A stretch of 64,000 nucleotides of DNA. Source: Pseudomonadota bacterium. Lineage in GTDB: Bacteria; Pseudomonadota; Alphaproteobacteria; Rhizobiales; Devosiaceae. Position 1 is the stretch's first letter. Each line of letters begins with the position of its first letter. Positions 8,676-17,236 of the stretch are shown piece by piece. The notes below the pieces were generated by a model. It did not search any database and was not told the origin of the DNA. It saw only the letters and a list, made by a program, of their open reading frames with translations. Position numbers and translations under genes: made by a program. Where the stretch lies: positions 62,001 through 126,000 of the forward strand of contig JAEWBN010000006.1 in the NCBI GenBank assembly GCA_023391095.1, written 5' to 3'.

Positions 8676-9058
8676 TGGCTGCTCAGCTCATGAGAACGAA
8701 TCAGGAGCAGAGTATAGCGGCAGGCTGGTCCGGGTCGACGAGAGTGGCGGTTTTCCTAGGGATTGTGCACCGAATAGGCATGCCTTCTGGCCGGGCAGCC
8801 GAGCGGCTTCCGGTTAGAGCGGGCCCCGAGACGGCCTTCGTCCCTGGTGAAGTAAAAAAGTGAGACGCAGGCCGTCTCGAAGCGCCGGTTTTTCGGACAG
8901 AAACAGTACCCATTGATCGCTCGTCGCAGGGCTACGCTCTTGAACGGCAGGTGGAGCGACCCAGACTGCCCGGCACCTCCTGCCACTGGTCGCTGCAGGC
9001 CGCCCAGCAGGAGGATGAGGACACTATAACGCGGGTGTCCGGGGCGTGGATAAGTCGA
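8676..9058. other. 383-base gap between recO and parC
   Basis: No convincing coding sequence or tRNA was found on either strand. Short open frames here have no ribosome binding site and no recognisable motif. The gap holds the recO terminator (8854-8878) and, at its left end, the parC leader. Confidence 0.6.
8854..8878 (-). terminator. Rho-independent terminator after recO
   Basis: Read leftward, GAGACG-gcctg-CGTCTC (8862-8878) is followed by ac and six T residues. The first arm is also complementary over 10 bases to 8827-8836 (cgagacggcc against ggccgtctcg at 8870-8879), giving a longer alternative stem that would break the terminator. Confidence 0.75.
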
Positions 9059-9763
9059 CTAGCCACCAGCGAGCAGCTCGATCAGCGGATCGCGCGTGGG
9101 CGGCGGGTCGAGCTGACGGGCGGACCAGACGTGGGCGTGGAGGAAGTGGCCGGTGAGGCGGAAGGCGGCGCGCAGGTCGTCGGGCGAGGCATTGCCGCGC
9201 GCGTGGAGGAAGCTGGGGAGCGGCAGCAGCCGATCCTTATAGGGCTCCGCAGCGGCGCGGGACACGGCGCGGCCGGATTTGGGCGAGACGTGGGTCAGGT
9301 CCTCGGTTGTGCCGGTGGCGGCGCAGCTTTCAAGATCGAGGCCAAAACCGAGTTCGTCGAGCAAGGCCAGTTCGAAGCGCGCCAGCGCCACCGCGTCGGG
9401 CGGGCTGTCGATGAGATCGAGCGCCATGCCTAGGAGCCGATCGTGCGGGTCGCGCTCGGGCAGAAGATGCAGGTGCTGGCACACCAGCTGGGCGAGATAG
9501 AGGCGCTTGCGATCCGCAATCAGCTCCGCTGCGCGGGACTGGAGCAGTTCAATGGTGAAATTGCCCAGATGGTCCTGGAGGCGGGCGCGCCAGGTGAGCT
9601 GGACGGTGTTGCCGGGCTGGAGCGTGGCCGCGAGCTTTGGCGACCGCCCACCGCGCACGAGACCGGCATAGCGGCCGCGACCGGCCACCATGGCTTCGGC
9701 AATGACGCTCGATTCGCCGTGGCGGCGGACGCCTATGAGGAGAGCTTCACCGGTCCATTCCAC
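9059..9763 (-). CDS. recO: DNA repair protein RecO
   Basis: Recombination mediator that works with RecR to load RecA on SSB-coated gaps. 234 residues. The N-terminal OB-fold begins MEWTGEALLIGVRRHGES and contains GRYAGLVRGG; the helical C-terminal part includes LYLAQLVCQHLHLLPERDPH and the ARFELALLDELGFGLDL motif. Alphaproteobacterial RecO usually follows era, as here, 145 bases apart with a palindromic repeat between them. A terminator follows. No zinc-finger Cys set is evident beyond a single Cys in ESCAATG, as in many alphaproteobacterial forms. Confidence 0.93.
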   Translation of the reverse strand: MEWTGEALLIGVRRHGESSVIAEAMVAGRGRYAGLVRGGRSPKLAATLQPGNTVQLTWRARLQDHLGNFTIELLQSRAAELIADRKRLYLAQLVCQHLHLLPERDPHDRLLGMALDLIDSPPDAVALARFELALLDELGFGLDLESCAATGTTEDLTHVSPKSGRAVSRAAAEPYKDRLLPLPSFLHARGNASPDDLRAAFRLTGHFLHAHVWSARQLDPPPTRDPLIELLAGG

Positions 9764-9811
9764 TTATGCCACTGCTCCCAGGTGAGCCTTGGCGCGATCT
9801 GCACGCGCCTT

Positions 9812-9882
9812 CATTGCCGGGCTTGACCCGGCAATCCACAAGCAGAAGCATCCCATGGATTACCCGGTCAAGCCGGGTAATG
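9812..9882. repeat. Palindromic intergenic repeat (two mirrored units)
   Basis: Two 27-base units (9812-9838 and 9856-9882), each with its own inner dyad (ccgggc ttga cccgg type), face each other and are nearly reverse complements, separated by 17 bases. This 'cattgccgggcttgacccgg' style element is, from memory, a recurrent extragenic repeat in Hyphomicrobiales. It sits between era and recO and could act as an mRNA stabiliser or Rho block. A degenerate single unit occurs near 58002. Confidence 0.75.
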
Positions 9883-9908
9883 ACGGGGTGTATGGATCCG
9901 GGATTAGT

Positions 9909-10832
9909 TCACTTCTTCTCATGGGGGAATTCGAGCCCCATTTCGCGATAGCGTTCCGGGTCTTCGGCCCACTTTTCGCGGACCTTGACGAAGAGGAAGA
10001 GGTGGATCGGCACCTCGTACATTTCCATGAGTTCGCGGCGGGCCTCGGCGCCGATGGCCTTGATGGTCTGGCCGCCGGCGCCGAGCACGATTTTCTTGTG
10101 GCTGTCGCGGGCGACGTAGACGACCTGATCGATCTTGTAGGAGCCGTCCTTCTGGATCTTGAAGCTCTCGGTTTCGACCGTGGAATTGTAGGGAATCTCG
10201 TCATGGACGCGCAGGAAGAGCTTTTCGCGCGTCACCTCGGCGGCGGTGATGGCCATGGTGAGATCGGTCAGGTGATCTTCCGGGAAATGCCAGGGACCGG
10301 GGGGAATGTGCTTGATGCACCAGTCGATGAAATCCTTCACGCCGTGGCCCTTGAGCGCGGACAGCATGAAGGTGGCTTCAAAGCGGGTGCGCTCGTTGAG
10401 CGTCTGGCTGAGGGCCAGCAGGCTCTCGTGCTTGACGGTGTCGATCTTGTTGAGGATCAGCACTTTGGGCTGGCGGATGTTTTCGAGACCTTCGAGCAGC
10501 GCTTCGATATCGGGCGCGAGGCCGCGCTCGGCGTCGACAAGGAAGGCAACGATGTCGCTGTCCCCTGCCCCGGTCCAGGCATTGTCGACCATGGCGCGCT
10601 CAAGCCGCTTCTTGGGGGTGAAGATGCCCGGGGTGTCGATGAAGACCAGTTGCGCCTGATCCAGCGTCAGCACGCCCCGAACCTGCGAACGGGTGGTCTG
10701 CGCCTTGTGCGTGACGATGGAGACCTTTGTGCCCACCAGCGAATTGAGCAGGGTCGACTTGCCGGCATTGGGGGCGCCAACCAGCGCGATGAAGCCGCAG
10801 GAGGTGTCCGCGAGTTGGTCCGGAGTGTTCAT
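9909..10832 (-). CDS. era: GTPase Era
   Basis: Ribosome-associated GTPase needed for 16S rRNA maturation and 30S assembly. 307 residues. G1 is GAPNAGKS near residue 19, G2 lies around KAQTTR, G3 is DTPG (FIDTPGIFTP), G4 is NKID, and the C-terminal KH domain contains KKIVLGAGGQTIKAIG. The start overlaps the end of rnc by four bases (ATGA), so the two are translationally coupled. The operon order lepB-rnc-era is widespread in alphaproteobacteria. Confidence 0.97.
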   Translation of the reverse strand: MNTPDQLADTSCGFIALVGAPNAGKSTLLNSLVGTKVSIVTHKAQTTRSQVRGVLTLDQAQLVFIDTPGIFTPKKRLERAMVDNAWTGAGDSDIVAFLVDAERGLAPDIEALLEGLENIRQPKVLILNKIDTVKHESLLALSQTLNERTRFEATFMLSALKGHGVKDFIDWCIKHIPPGPWHFPEDHLTDLTMAITAAEVTREKLFLRVHDEIPYNSTVETESFKIQKDGSYKIDQVVYVARDSHKKIVLGAGGQTIKAIGAEARRELMEMYEVPIHLFLFVKVREKWAEDPERYREMGLEFPHEKK

Positions 10833-11536
10833 TTGCTGTCCTTCCAGACATTCTGGGCGACAAGGAAAAGCTCGGCCGCCTTGTGTTCGGCGATCTTCTT
10901 CGATGGGCCAATGGCTTCAACGCGCTCGAACCCGGCAAGGTCCACGGCGATGGTGAATTCGGGTGCGTGATCGGGTCCGGTGCGCTCGACCAGCTGATAG
11001 ATGGGCGGTTCGAGCCCGCGGGCCTGGGCCCATTCCTGGAGCGTGGTCTTGGCGTCGGCCCGGCTGGCCTGGCCCCCATTGAGGAATTCGGCAAAGCGCG
11101 GCTCGATGAAGGCGCGGGCGTCTTCGAGACCGCCATCGAGATAGATGGCGCCGATCACCGCCTCTGTGACGTCGCCCAGGATGGCGTCCTTTTCGGCGCC
11201 GCCGGAGCGCGCTTCGCTTTCGCCCAGGATCAGCTCCGGGCCCAGTTCAAGCTGGCGGGCGATGACAGCGCAGGTTTCCTTGCGCACGAGGGTATTAAGG
11301 CTGCGGCTGAGATCGCCCTCGTTGGACTTGGGATAGCGCCGGTAGAGCATGTCGGCCACGACGAGGCCAAGCACACGGTCGCCCAGGAATTCGAGGCGCT
11401 GATAGGAGCGCTCGATCCGCTTTGCGGGGGCAACGGCGCTGGAATGGGTCAGGGCCCGCTCCAGCAAGTCGACGTCTTTGAAGCGGTAGCCCAGCCTTGT
11501 CTGCAGCTTGTCGTGACTTTTGTCGCGTCGGCTCAC
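10829..11536 (-). CDS. rnc: Ribonuclease III
   Basis: Double-strand-specific endonuclease for rRNA processing and mRNA decay. 235 residues. The signature RLEFLGDRVLGL is at about residue 47, and the second metal-binding set lies in GDVTEAVIGAIYLDGG near 120. The dsRNA-binding domain starts near 155 (DAKTTLQEWAQARG) and ends with SKKIAEHKAAELFL. The start overlaps the lepB stop by four bases, and the gene in turn overlaps era. Confidence 0.97.
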   Translation of the reverse strand: MSRRDKSHDKLQTRLGYRFKDVDLLERALTHSSAVAPAKRIERSYQRLEFLGDRVLGLVVADMLYRRYPKSNEGDLSRSLNTLVRKETCAVIARQLELGPELILGESEARSGGAEKDAILGDVTEAVIGAIYLDGGLEDARAFIEPRFAEFLNGGQASRADAKTTLQEWAQARGLEPPIYQLVERTGPDHAPEFTIAVDLAGFERVEAIGPSKKIAEHKAAELFLVAQNVWKDSK

Positions 11537-12357
11537 GGGGCATCCGTCGTGTCGTAGGGGGTGTCACCAGCAATGGACTGGAACATGCGATCCCAGCGCA
11601 CATTGGCGGGCCACTGCCAGATCTGCCATGGCGGCAGGTTGTCCTTGATGGAGAAGAAGCGGGCTTCAGCCTTGGCAATGAGGTTGACGGCCGGGACATA
11701 GCCCACCTGCCCCAGCACGCGGCTATCGGCGGAGCGGTCGCGATTGTCGCCCATCATGAAATAGTGGCCGGCAGGCACGACATATTCAGGGGTGTTGTCG
11801 AGCGGCATGGTGTCGCTGATTTCCTGAATGATGTGGCTCGAGCCTTCCGGGAAGGTTTCGCGGTACACCGTGACCTCGCGGCTATCGCCGTTGGAATCGG
11901 TGTCGATGCGGGTGCCGATGCGCTCGCGATCAACCACGGTGCCGTTGATGTAGAGGCGCCCTTCACGGACCTGGATGGTGTCGCCGGGCATGCCGACGAC
12001 GCGCTTGATGTATTCCATGTTCTGCGGCACGGGCCGAAAAACGGCAACGTCACCGCGCACCGGCAGCGCGCCCAGGATACGGTTGGAAATGGGCAGCTCG
12101 AAATCGAGCAGCGCGAAATCGCCATAGCGGCCGAGCGAGAAGGAATGCTTGCCGTAGCCCCAGACCCATTTGTTGGCGATGAAGTAGTCGCCGATCATCA
12201 GCGTCTGCTGCATGGACGCCGTGGGGATGGAAAAGGGCTGGAACAGGAAGAACCGCAGCACAATGGCGATCAGCAGCGCCTGAAAAATGACGACAATGGT
12301 CTCCCACCATTCGCTGGCGGCCGACTTCTTGACGGGGGTCTGGGCGGGCTGGGTCAT
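11533..12357 (-). CDS. lepB: Signal peptidase I
   Basis: Membrane-anchored Ser/Lys protease removing Sec and Tat signal peptides. 274 residues with one N-terminal transmembrane helix (TIVVIFQALLIAIVLRFFLF). The catalytic Ser48 is in IPTASMQQTL and Lys118 in YIKRVVGMPGD; box E is MGDNRDRSADSR. The protein is slightly longer than E. coli-type core enzymes because of an insert around DTDSNGDSREVTVYRET. It lies upstream of rnc with a four-base overlap and 88 bases after acpS. Confidence 0.96.
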   Translation of the reverse strand: MTQPAQTPVKKSAASEWWETIVVIFQALLIAIVLRFFLFQPFSIPTASMQQTLMIGDYFIANKWVWGYGKHSFSLGRYGDFALLDFELPISNRILGALPVRGDVAVFRPVPQNMEYIKRVVGMPGDTIQVREGRLYINGTVVDRERIGTRIDTDSNGDSREVTVYRETFPEGSSHIIQEISDTMPLDNTPEYVVPAGHYFMMGDNRDRSADSRVLGQVGYVPAVNLIAKAEARFFSIKDNLPPWQIWQWPANVRWDRMFQSIAGDTPYDTTDAP

Positions 12358-12445
12358 GTTCTATCCCGGTTAGGCGTGCGCAAGGGTTAGGCGTTTGTCC
12401 AAGCGGGGTCAACGGGTGACGCGGCGGCCATGCTCGTGCCCCCGG

Positions 12446-12847
12446 TCAGCCGATCGGCCGCGCCTCAATGACAACGAAAGCCTGCGCCAGACCTGCATCG
12501 TCGGTGATGGTGAGGTGGATATGGGCCTCGTGTCCGGCAGGAACAAGGCGGGCCAGTGCCGCAGCGGCTCCATTGGTGAGATTCATGGTGGGCTTGCCCG
12601 ATGGCAGGTTCACCACGCCCATGTCGCGCCAGTAAACACCCTGGCTGATGCCGGTACCGAGCGCCTTGGAGCAGGCTTCCTTGGCGGCAAACCGCTTGGC
12701 GTAGGAGGCGGCGCGCTGCGCCCGGCGGTCGGACTTGCGCCGCTCGATTTCGGTAAAAACGCGATTGGTGAAGCGCTCGCCGAAGCGGTCGAGCGAGTTC
12801 TGCACGCGATGGATCTGGATGAGGTCGGAGCCGAGGCCGATGATCAT
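12446..12847 (-). CDS. acpS: Holo-[acyl-carrier-protein] synthase
   Basis: Transfers 4'-phosphopantetheine from CoA to apo-ACP. 133 residues. The N-terminal metal/CoA motif is MIIGLGSDLIQIHRV and the second signature is KRFAAKEACSKALGTG, with the metal-binding Asp and Glu both present. GAGGG lies about 10 bases upstream of the ATG. Located between pyrE and lepB on the same strand. In several related genomes pdxJ lies next to acpS; it is absent here. Confidence 0.95.
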   Translation of the reverse strand: MIIGLGSDLIQIHRVQNSLDRFGERFTNRVFTEIERRKSDRRAQRAASYAKRFAAKEACSKALGTGISQGVYWRDMGVVNLPSGKPTMNLTNGAAAALARLVPAGHEAHIHLTITDDAGLAQAFVVIEARPIG

Positions 12848-12905
12848 GTCATTTGCCCTCTGGAAGGGGAGTGAGAGCGCCTAGCGCAAGCCAGCCAGAG
12901 GGTGG

Positions 12906-13496
12906 TCACTTGACCCCCTGGATGCCCCGGCTGCCGGGTTTGACAGCAGGAATGGCCGCAAGCTCGGGCGGGAGCTGATCGGCGGGATAGGCGGGGACCT
13001 TGAACTCGATCAGCGACACCAGCGGCACGCCGACATCGGCTTCCCCGCCGGAGCGGTCGATGAGGCAGGCGGCGGCGACCACATTGGCGCCAATGCGGCG
13101 CAGCGCATCGACGCATTCGCGGATGGAGAGGCCCGTGGAGACAATGTCCTCGACCACGACGACCTGATCGTCGGGGTTGATCTCAAAGCCGCGGCGCAGC
13201 TCGAACTGCCCCTCGACGCGCTCGGTATAAAGCGCGGGGACGTTAAGGTGGCGGGCGGTTTCGTAGCCGGGAATGATGCCGCCGATGGCGGGCGAGACAA
13301 CCTTGGTGACGCCGGGAAACTCGGTGCGGATGCGTTCAGCCAGCGCCTTGCAGAGCTTTTCGGTCTGGGCAGGATACTGGAAGACGCGGGCCTTTTGCAG
13401 GAAGACCGGCGAACGCAGGCCGGAGGAGAGAATGAAATGTCCCTCCAGCATGGCGCCGCATTCGCGGAAAATGGCCAATACGTCGTCCTTATTCAT
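12906..13496 (-). CDS. pyrE: Orotate phosphoribosyltransferase
   Basis: Makes orotidine 5'-phosphate from orotate and PRPP in UMP synthesis. 196 residues. The PRPP loop is VVVVEDIVSTGLS near residue 115, preceded by the flexible-loop region ERVEGQFELRRGF; ILSSGLRSPVFLQK is the typical N-terminal motif. The ATG at 13496 is chosen because GGAAGGG precedes it by about six bases and it overlaps the end of rsh; an in-frame ATG five codons earlier would sit on top of that binding site. Confidence 0.95.
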   Translation of the reverse strand: MNKDDVLAIFRECGAMLEGHFILSSGLRSPVFLQKARVFQYPAQTEKLCKALAERIRTEFPGVTKVVSPAIGGIIPGYETARHLNVPALYTERVEGQFELRRGFEINPDDQVVVVEDIVSTGLSIRECVDALRRIGANVVAAACLIDRSGGEADVGVPLVSLIEFKVPAYPADQLPPELAAIPAVKPGSRGIQGVK

Positions 13497-15768
13497 CCAA
13501 GACCCTTCCATCTACCTTGCCGTCCCATTCCAGGGTCGAAATCATGCTTGCCTCGCGCAGCCCCGCGCGCTGTACGGAGCTGAGGCCCGGGCTGCGCTTG
13601 AGGGTTGCCAGAACATCGGTCAGTTGCGCAAGGTCGCGCACCTCGATTTCGAAGATCATCTGATGGAAATCGGGCGAAATCATCCGCATGACCAGATTGT
13701 TGATGTTGGCGTCGCAGGCAGCGATGGCCGAGGAAATCTGCGCCAGCGAGCCGGGCTTATTGACCGATTCCATGGAGATGACCGTGGCGTAGAGATGATC
13801 CTCGCCGCTCTTGAGGTTCCAGCGGACGTCGACCCAGGCCACGTCGCTGTCGTGGCGGGACATCAGGGCGTCCGAGTGGATGGGATAGACGGTGAGCGGC
13901 TGGCCAGGCTCGAGAATGCCCACGAGCCGGTCGCCGGGCACCACGCCCTCGCCCGAGACGGTGACGGGGGTGTGGAAATCGAGCTCAGCCAGGGCGGCCC
14001 TGGCCTGTGGACCCGAGCGCTGGCCGCCGGGGACGCGGAAGCGGAACTGATCGGCGGCGCGCAGGGCAAACCAGCCGTCGGCTGTGTCGGCCACTGGCAG
14101 ATCGAGCTTGCGGCGGCGTTTGCGCAGGCCCTTGACCTGAGCCAGGGCATTGCCGAGCGGTTCGGAGCTGATCTTGCCCTCGCCCACGGCGATCAGCAGA
14201 TCGCGGCGGCTGGGCATGTCCAGCGCTTCGGCCAGAGCCTTGCTTTCGGCCTCGTCGAGCATGACGCCTTCGCGCTCAAGCATCATGTTGAGGACGTTTT
14301 CGCCCAGGGCGACGGCGCGCTGCACCGCGGCATTGCGCACGGCGCGGCGGATGGCGGCGCGGGCCTTGCCCGTCGCGGCAATGCCGATCCAGTTGGCGGG
14401 CGGGCGATGGTTCTGGTCGCGCAGGATTTCGACTTCATCGCCCGAGCGCAACTGGGTGACCAGAGGCAGGATCAGCCCGTTGACCTTGGCGCCGACGCAG
14501 GTGTCGCCGATGTCGGTATGCAGCGCATAGGCAAAGTCGATGGGCGTCGCGCCCCGCGGCAGGGCGATGAGGCGGCCGCGCGGGGTGAAGCAGAAGACCT
14601 GATCCTGGAAGAGTTCGAGCTTGGTATATTCGAGGAAATCCTCGCTCGAAATGCCCGAGGTCAGGTGGCTGATGGTCTGGCGGAGCGAGCCATAGGCCTG
14701 CGATTCAAGTTCGATACGCCCGAGATTCGCGGAGGCGCCGTCCTTGTAGAGCGCGTGGGCGGCGATACCGAATTCGGCGATCCGGTCCATATCCTCGGTG
14801 CGGATCTGCAGCTCGACGCGCTGGCGGCTGGGCCCCACGATCGTGGTGTGAATGGACTGGTAATCGTTGTGCTTGGGGACCGAGATATAGTCCTTGAAGC
14901 GGCCCGGCACGACCTTCCACTGGGTGTGGATGAGCCCCACGGTGCGGTAGCATTCCTCCACCGAGCCGACGATGACGCGGAAACCGATCATGTCGGAAAG
15001 CTGCTCCAAAGCGATCGACTTGCGCTCGATCTTGGCAAAGATCGAATAGGGCGACTTGACGCGCGCCTTGACCCGCGCGGTGATGCCGACCTCGGCCAGA
15101 CGCTCGGTCAGCTCGGAGGTGATGGTCTCGATGGTTTCCTGATTGTCCGCCTGCATCTGCTCAAGGCGCGCGATGATGGCGTTGTAGTGGTCAGGCTGGA
15201 GAATGCGGAAAGAGAGATCTTCGAGCTCGTTGCGCATGTCCTGCATACCCATGCGGCCGGCGAGCGGGGCATAGATATCCATGGTTTCCTGTGCGATCCG
15301 GCGCTGCTTTTCGGGCGCCATGAACTGCAGGGTGCGCATATTGTGCAGGCGGTCGGCCAACTTGACCAGAAGGACGCGCACGTCCTGGCTGATGGCGAGC
15401 AGAAGCTTGCGCAGGTTTTCCGCCTGCGCCTCTTCGCGCGACACGAGGTTGAGCCGCTCGATCTTGGTCAGGCCATCGACGATGGTGCCGATTTCGGGGC
15501 CGAAAAGCTGGTCGATTTCGGCGCGGGTGGCGTCGGTATCCTCGATGGTGTCGTGGAGCAGGCCCACGGCGACGGAGGCGTCGTCGAGCTTGAGCTCGGT
15601 GAGGATGGCGGCAACTTCGAGGGGATGGTTGAAGTAAGGGTCGCCGGAGGCGCGCTTTTGCGAGCCATGCTTCTGCATGGCGTAGACATAGGCCTTATTC
15701 AACAAATTCTCGTCGGCGTTCGGGTTATAGGCCTGAACGCGTTCGACAAGCTCGTACTGACGCATCAT
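13489..15768 (-). CDS. rsh: Bifunctional (p)ppGpp synthetase/hydrolase (RelA/SpoT homologue)
   Basis: Controls the stringent response. 759 residues. The HD hydrolase site is intact (FNHPLEVAAIL and HDTIED at 72-77), and the synthetase domain carries GRFKDYISVPKHNDYQSIHT, so both activities are predicted. TGS (FTPRGRLIALPRGATPIDFAYALHTD) and a C-terminal ACT domain (NKPGSLAQISSAIAACDANI) follow. It is the only RelA/SpoT-type gene in the window, as expected for an alphaproteobacterium. Its stop overlaps the pyrE start. Confidence 0.97.
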   Translation of the reverse strand: MMRQYELVERVQAYNPNADENLLNKAYVYAMQKHGSQKRASGDPYFNHPLEVAAILTELKLDDASVAVGLLHDTIEDTDATRAEIDQLFGPEIGTIVDGLTKIERLNLVSREEAQAENLRKLLLAISQDVRVLLVKLADRLHNMRTLQFMAPEKQRRIAQETMDIYAPLAGRMGMQDMRNELEDLSFRILQPDHYNAIIARLEQMQADNQETIETITSELTERLAEVGITARVKARVKSPYSIFAKIERKSIALEQLSDMIGFRVIVGSVEECYRTVGLIHTQWKVVPGRFKDYISVPKHNDYQSIHTTIVGPSRQRVELQIRTEDMDRIAEFGIAAHALYKDGASANLGRIELESQAYGSLRQTISHLTSGISSEDFLEYTKLELFQDQVFCFTPRGRLIALPRGATPIDFAYALHTDIGDTCVGAKVNGLILPLVTQLRSGDEVEILRDQNHRPPANWIGIAATGKARAAIRRAVRNAAVQRAVALGENVLNMMLEREGVMLDEAESKALAEALDMPSRRDLLIAVGEGKISSEPLGNALAQVKGLRKRRRKLDLPVADTADGWFALRAADQFRFRVPGGQRSGPQARAALAELDFHTPVTVSGEGVVPGDRLVGILEPGQPLTVYPIHSDALMSRHDSDVAWVDVRWNLKSGEDHLYATVISMESVNKPGSLAQISSAIAACDANINNLVMRMISPDFHQMIFEIEVRDLAQLTDVLATLKRSPGLSSVQRAGLREASMISTLEWDGKVDGRVLDE

Positions 15769-15812
15769 GGAGTAAGCCGCTCGCTCGTGGGGGTGAGCTT
15801 AGCGCCTGTGAT

Positions 15813-15849
15813 GGAAATGAAAAGAGCGCCCGACACATGCCGGACGCTC
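15813..15849 (-). terminator. Terminator-like hairpin between rpoZ and rsh
   Basis: Read leftward, GAGCGTCCG-8 bases-CGGGCGCTC (15824-15849, one mismatch) is followed by TTTTCATTT. It lies about 120 bases past the rpoZ stop and just before the rsh start. Confidence 0.7.
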
Positions 15850-15924
15850 CTGATATAGTCGGATCACCATGTGCCGCAAGGCCGGTGCACGCCATTCGCG
15901 CGTAGCGCTCATGGCCTAGTCACC

Positions 15925-15962
15925 CAAAATCGCTCCACAGGAGCGATTTTGCGCAATTGCGC
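15925..15962. repeat. AAAATCGCTCC hairpin plus GCGCAATTGCGC palindrome
   Basis: A perfect 12-bp stem (caaaatcgctcc/ggagcgattttg, 3-base loop, 15925-15951) is directly followed by the 12-bp palindrome gcgcaattgcgc (15951-15962). It is immediately downstream of rpoZ and has T-runs on both strands, so it can act as a bidirectional terminator. From memory, AAATCGCTCC stems recur in Hyphomicrobiales intergenic DNA. Confidence 0.7.
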
Positions 15963-15968
15963 CGGTGC

Positions 15969-16337
15969 CTAGTCGTCGCGACGCTCGGGCGGCGCGAGGC
16001 TCTCGATGCCGCGCAGCAGTTCTTCTTCGCTGATGGTGTCGAAGTTGATCGAATCATCGTCGCCGGCGCTTTCGATCAGCGGGGCGGCGCTGGATTCGGG
16101 CTCGTCGACCTCGACATACTTCTGCAGCGAATGGATCAGGTCTTCGTGCAGATCCTCGGGCGAAATGGTGCCATCACCGATTTCGCGCAGGGCAACGACG
16201 GGATTCTTGTCGTTGTCGCGCGGGACGGTGATCTGGGATCCAGAGGAAATCATGCGCGCACGATGAGCGGCCATGAGAACCAGGTCAAAGCGGTTCTCGA
16301 CCTTTTCAATGCAGTCTTCAACGGTGACGCGTGCCAC
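15969..16337 (-). CDS. rpoZ: RNA polymerase omega subunit
   Basis: Small RNA polymerase subunit that helps beta' assembly and can bind ppGpp. 122 residues. The conserved N-terminus ARVTVEDCIEKVENRFDLVLMAAHRAR and the DKNPVVALREI segment match RpoZ. A long acidic C-terminal tail (ESAGDDDSINFDTISEEELL) is typical of alphaproteobacteria. I start at the GTG at 16337, which has GGAG seven bases upstream and gives the usual M-ARVTVEDC start; a GTG four codons earlier lacks a binding site. Upstream of rsh on the same strand. Confidence 0.95.
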   Translation of the reverse strand: MARVTVEDCIEKVENRFDLVLMAAHRARMISSGSQITVPRDNDKNPVVALREIGDGTISPEDLHEDLIHSLQKYVEVDEPESSAAPLIESAGDDDSINFDTISEEELLRGIESLAPPERRDD

Positions 16338-16559
16338 GAACGTCTCCACTCTTAAGGGGAATGAAGGGGTGCATTACACGATGGCGGCCGCCCTGACAAG
16401 GTTTGCCTGCCCTGCCCCGGCCTCCGATGCACCCGCTTGCCGCTTCACAGCAAATGTGCCAAACCGAAAGCGGTTAAAGACCACGACAGAATTTATTCAC
16501 TTGTTTAGGTCGTTTCAGTCGTCGTCGACGACAGTATTGTTTTCAGAGCGGAGTTTCAA

Positions 16560-17111
16560 ATGGCGATTGACCCAAGGGAAAAGATCGCGCTGTTCATTGA
16601 TGGCGCCAATCTTTACGCCACATCTAAAGCAGTCGGCATTGATCTCGATTATCGCAAGCTGCTCGCCGAATTTTCGGCGAAGGCCTATCTGCTGCGCGCC
16701 AATTATTACACCGCGCTGATCGAGGACCAGGAATATTCATCGATCCGTCCCTTGATCGACTGGCTGGACTATAACGGGTTTACCGTCGTGACCAAGCCGG
16801 CCAAGGAGTTCACCGACGCCATGGGGCGGCGAAAGGTGAAGGGCAATATGGACATCGAACTGACCGTCGATGCCCTCGAGCAATCACCCTATTACGACCA
16901 TATGGTGCTGTTTTCCGGCGATGGGGATTTTACCGCCCTGGTCGCCGCGCTGCAGCGGAAGGGCAAGCGGGTGACCGTGGTGTCGACGCTCACCGCATCA
17001 ACGCCGATGATTTCCGACGAACTGCGCCGGCAGGCCGACTTTTTCCTCGATGTGGCGGAACTGGCCAAGACCGTCGGGCGCCCGCAGGTGCACCGGCCGG
17101 TTGAGGCGTAA
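16560..17111 (+). CDS. NYN-domain (LabA/DUF88-like) protein
   Basis: 183-residue PIN-like NYN domain. The opening strand ALFIDGANLYA carries the first conserved Asp/Asn pair, NMDIELTVDAL the second acidic set, and LFSGDGDFTALVAALQRKGKRVTVV the third, so the likely nuclease metal site is complete. RNA cleavage is known or suspected for the family; the target is unknown. GGAG is 6 bases before the ATG. It is divergent from rpoZ (222-base gap) and convergent with smpB. Confidence 0.85.
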   Translation: MAIDPREKIALFIDGANLYATSKAVGIDLDYRKLLAEFSAKAYLLRANYYTALIEDQEYSSIRPLIDWLDYNGFTVVTKPAKEFTDAMGRRKVKGNMDIELTVDALEQSPYYDHMVLFSGDGDFTALVAALQRKGKRVTVVSTLTASTPMISDELRRQADFFLDVAELAKTVGRPQVHRPVEA

Positions 17112-17236
17112 GACGCGCTTTCCAAGACGGTGACACCGTGCGCGTGACTAATGGCCCTCGGGTCGAGCCGCGGGCAGCGTGGTTTGTGATGAAGCGCGGT
17201 GGCTTGAAGGCGCAGCGGTTGCTCTCGTCGAGAGAG

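Noticed and set aside
13273..15858. 861-codon plus-strand open frame opposite rsh
   Set aside because: GC-rich shadow of rsh and pyrE; no domain or ribosome binding site.
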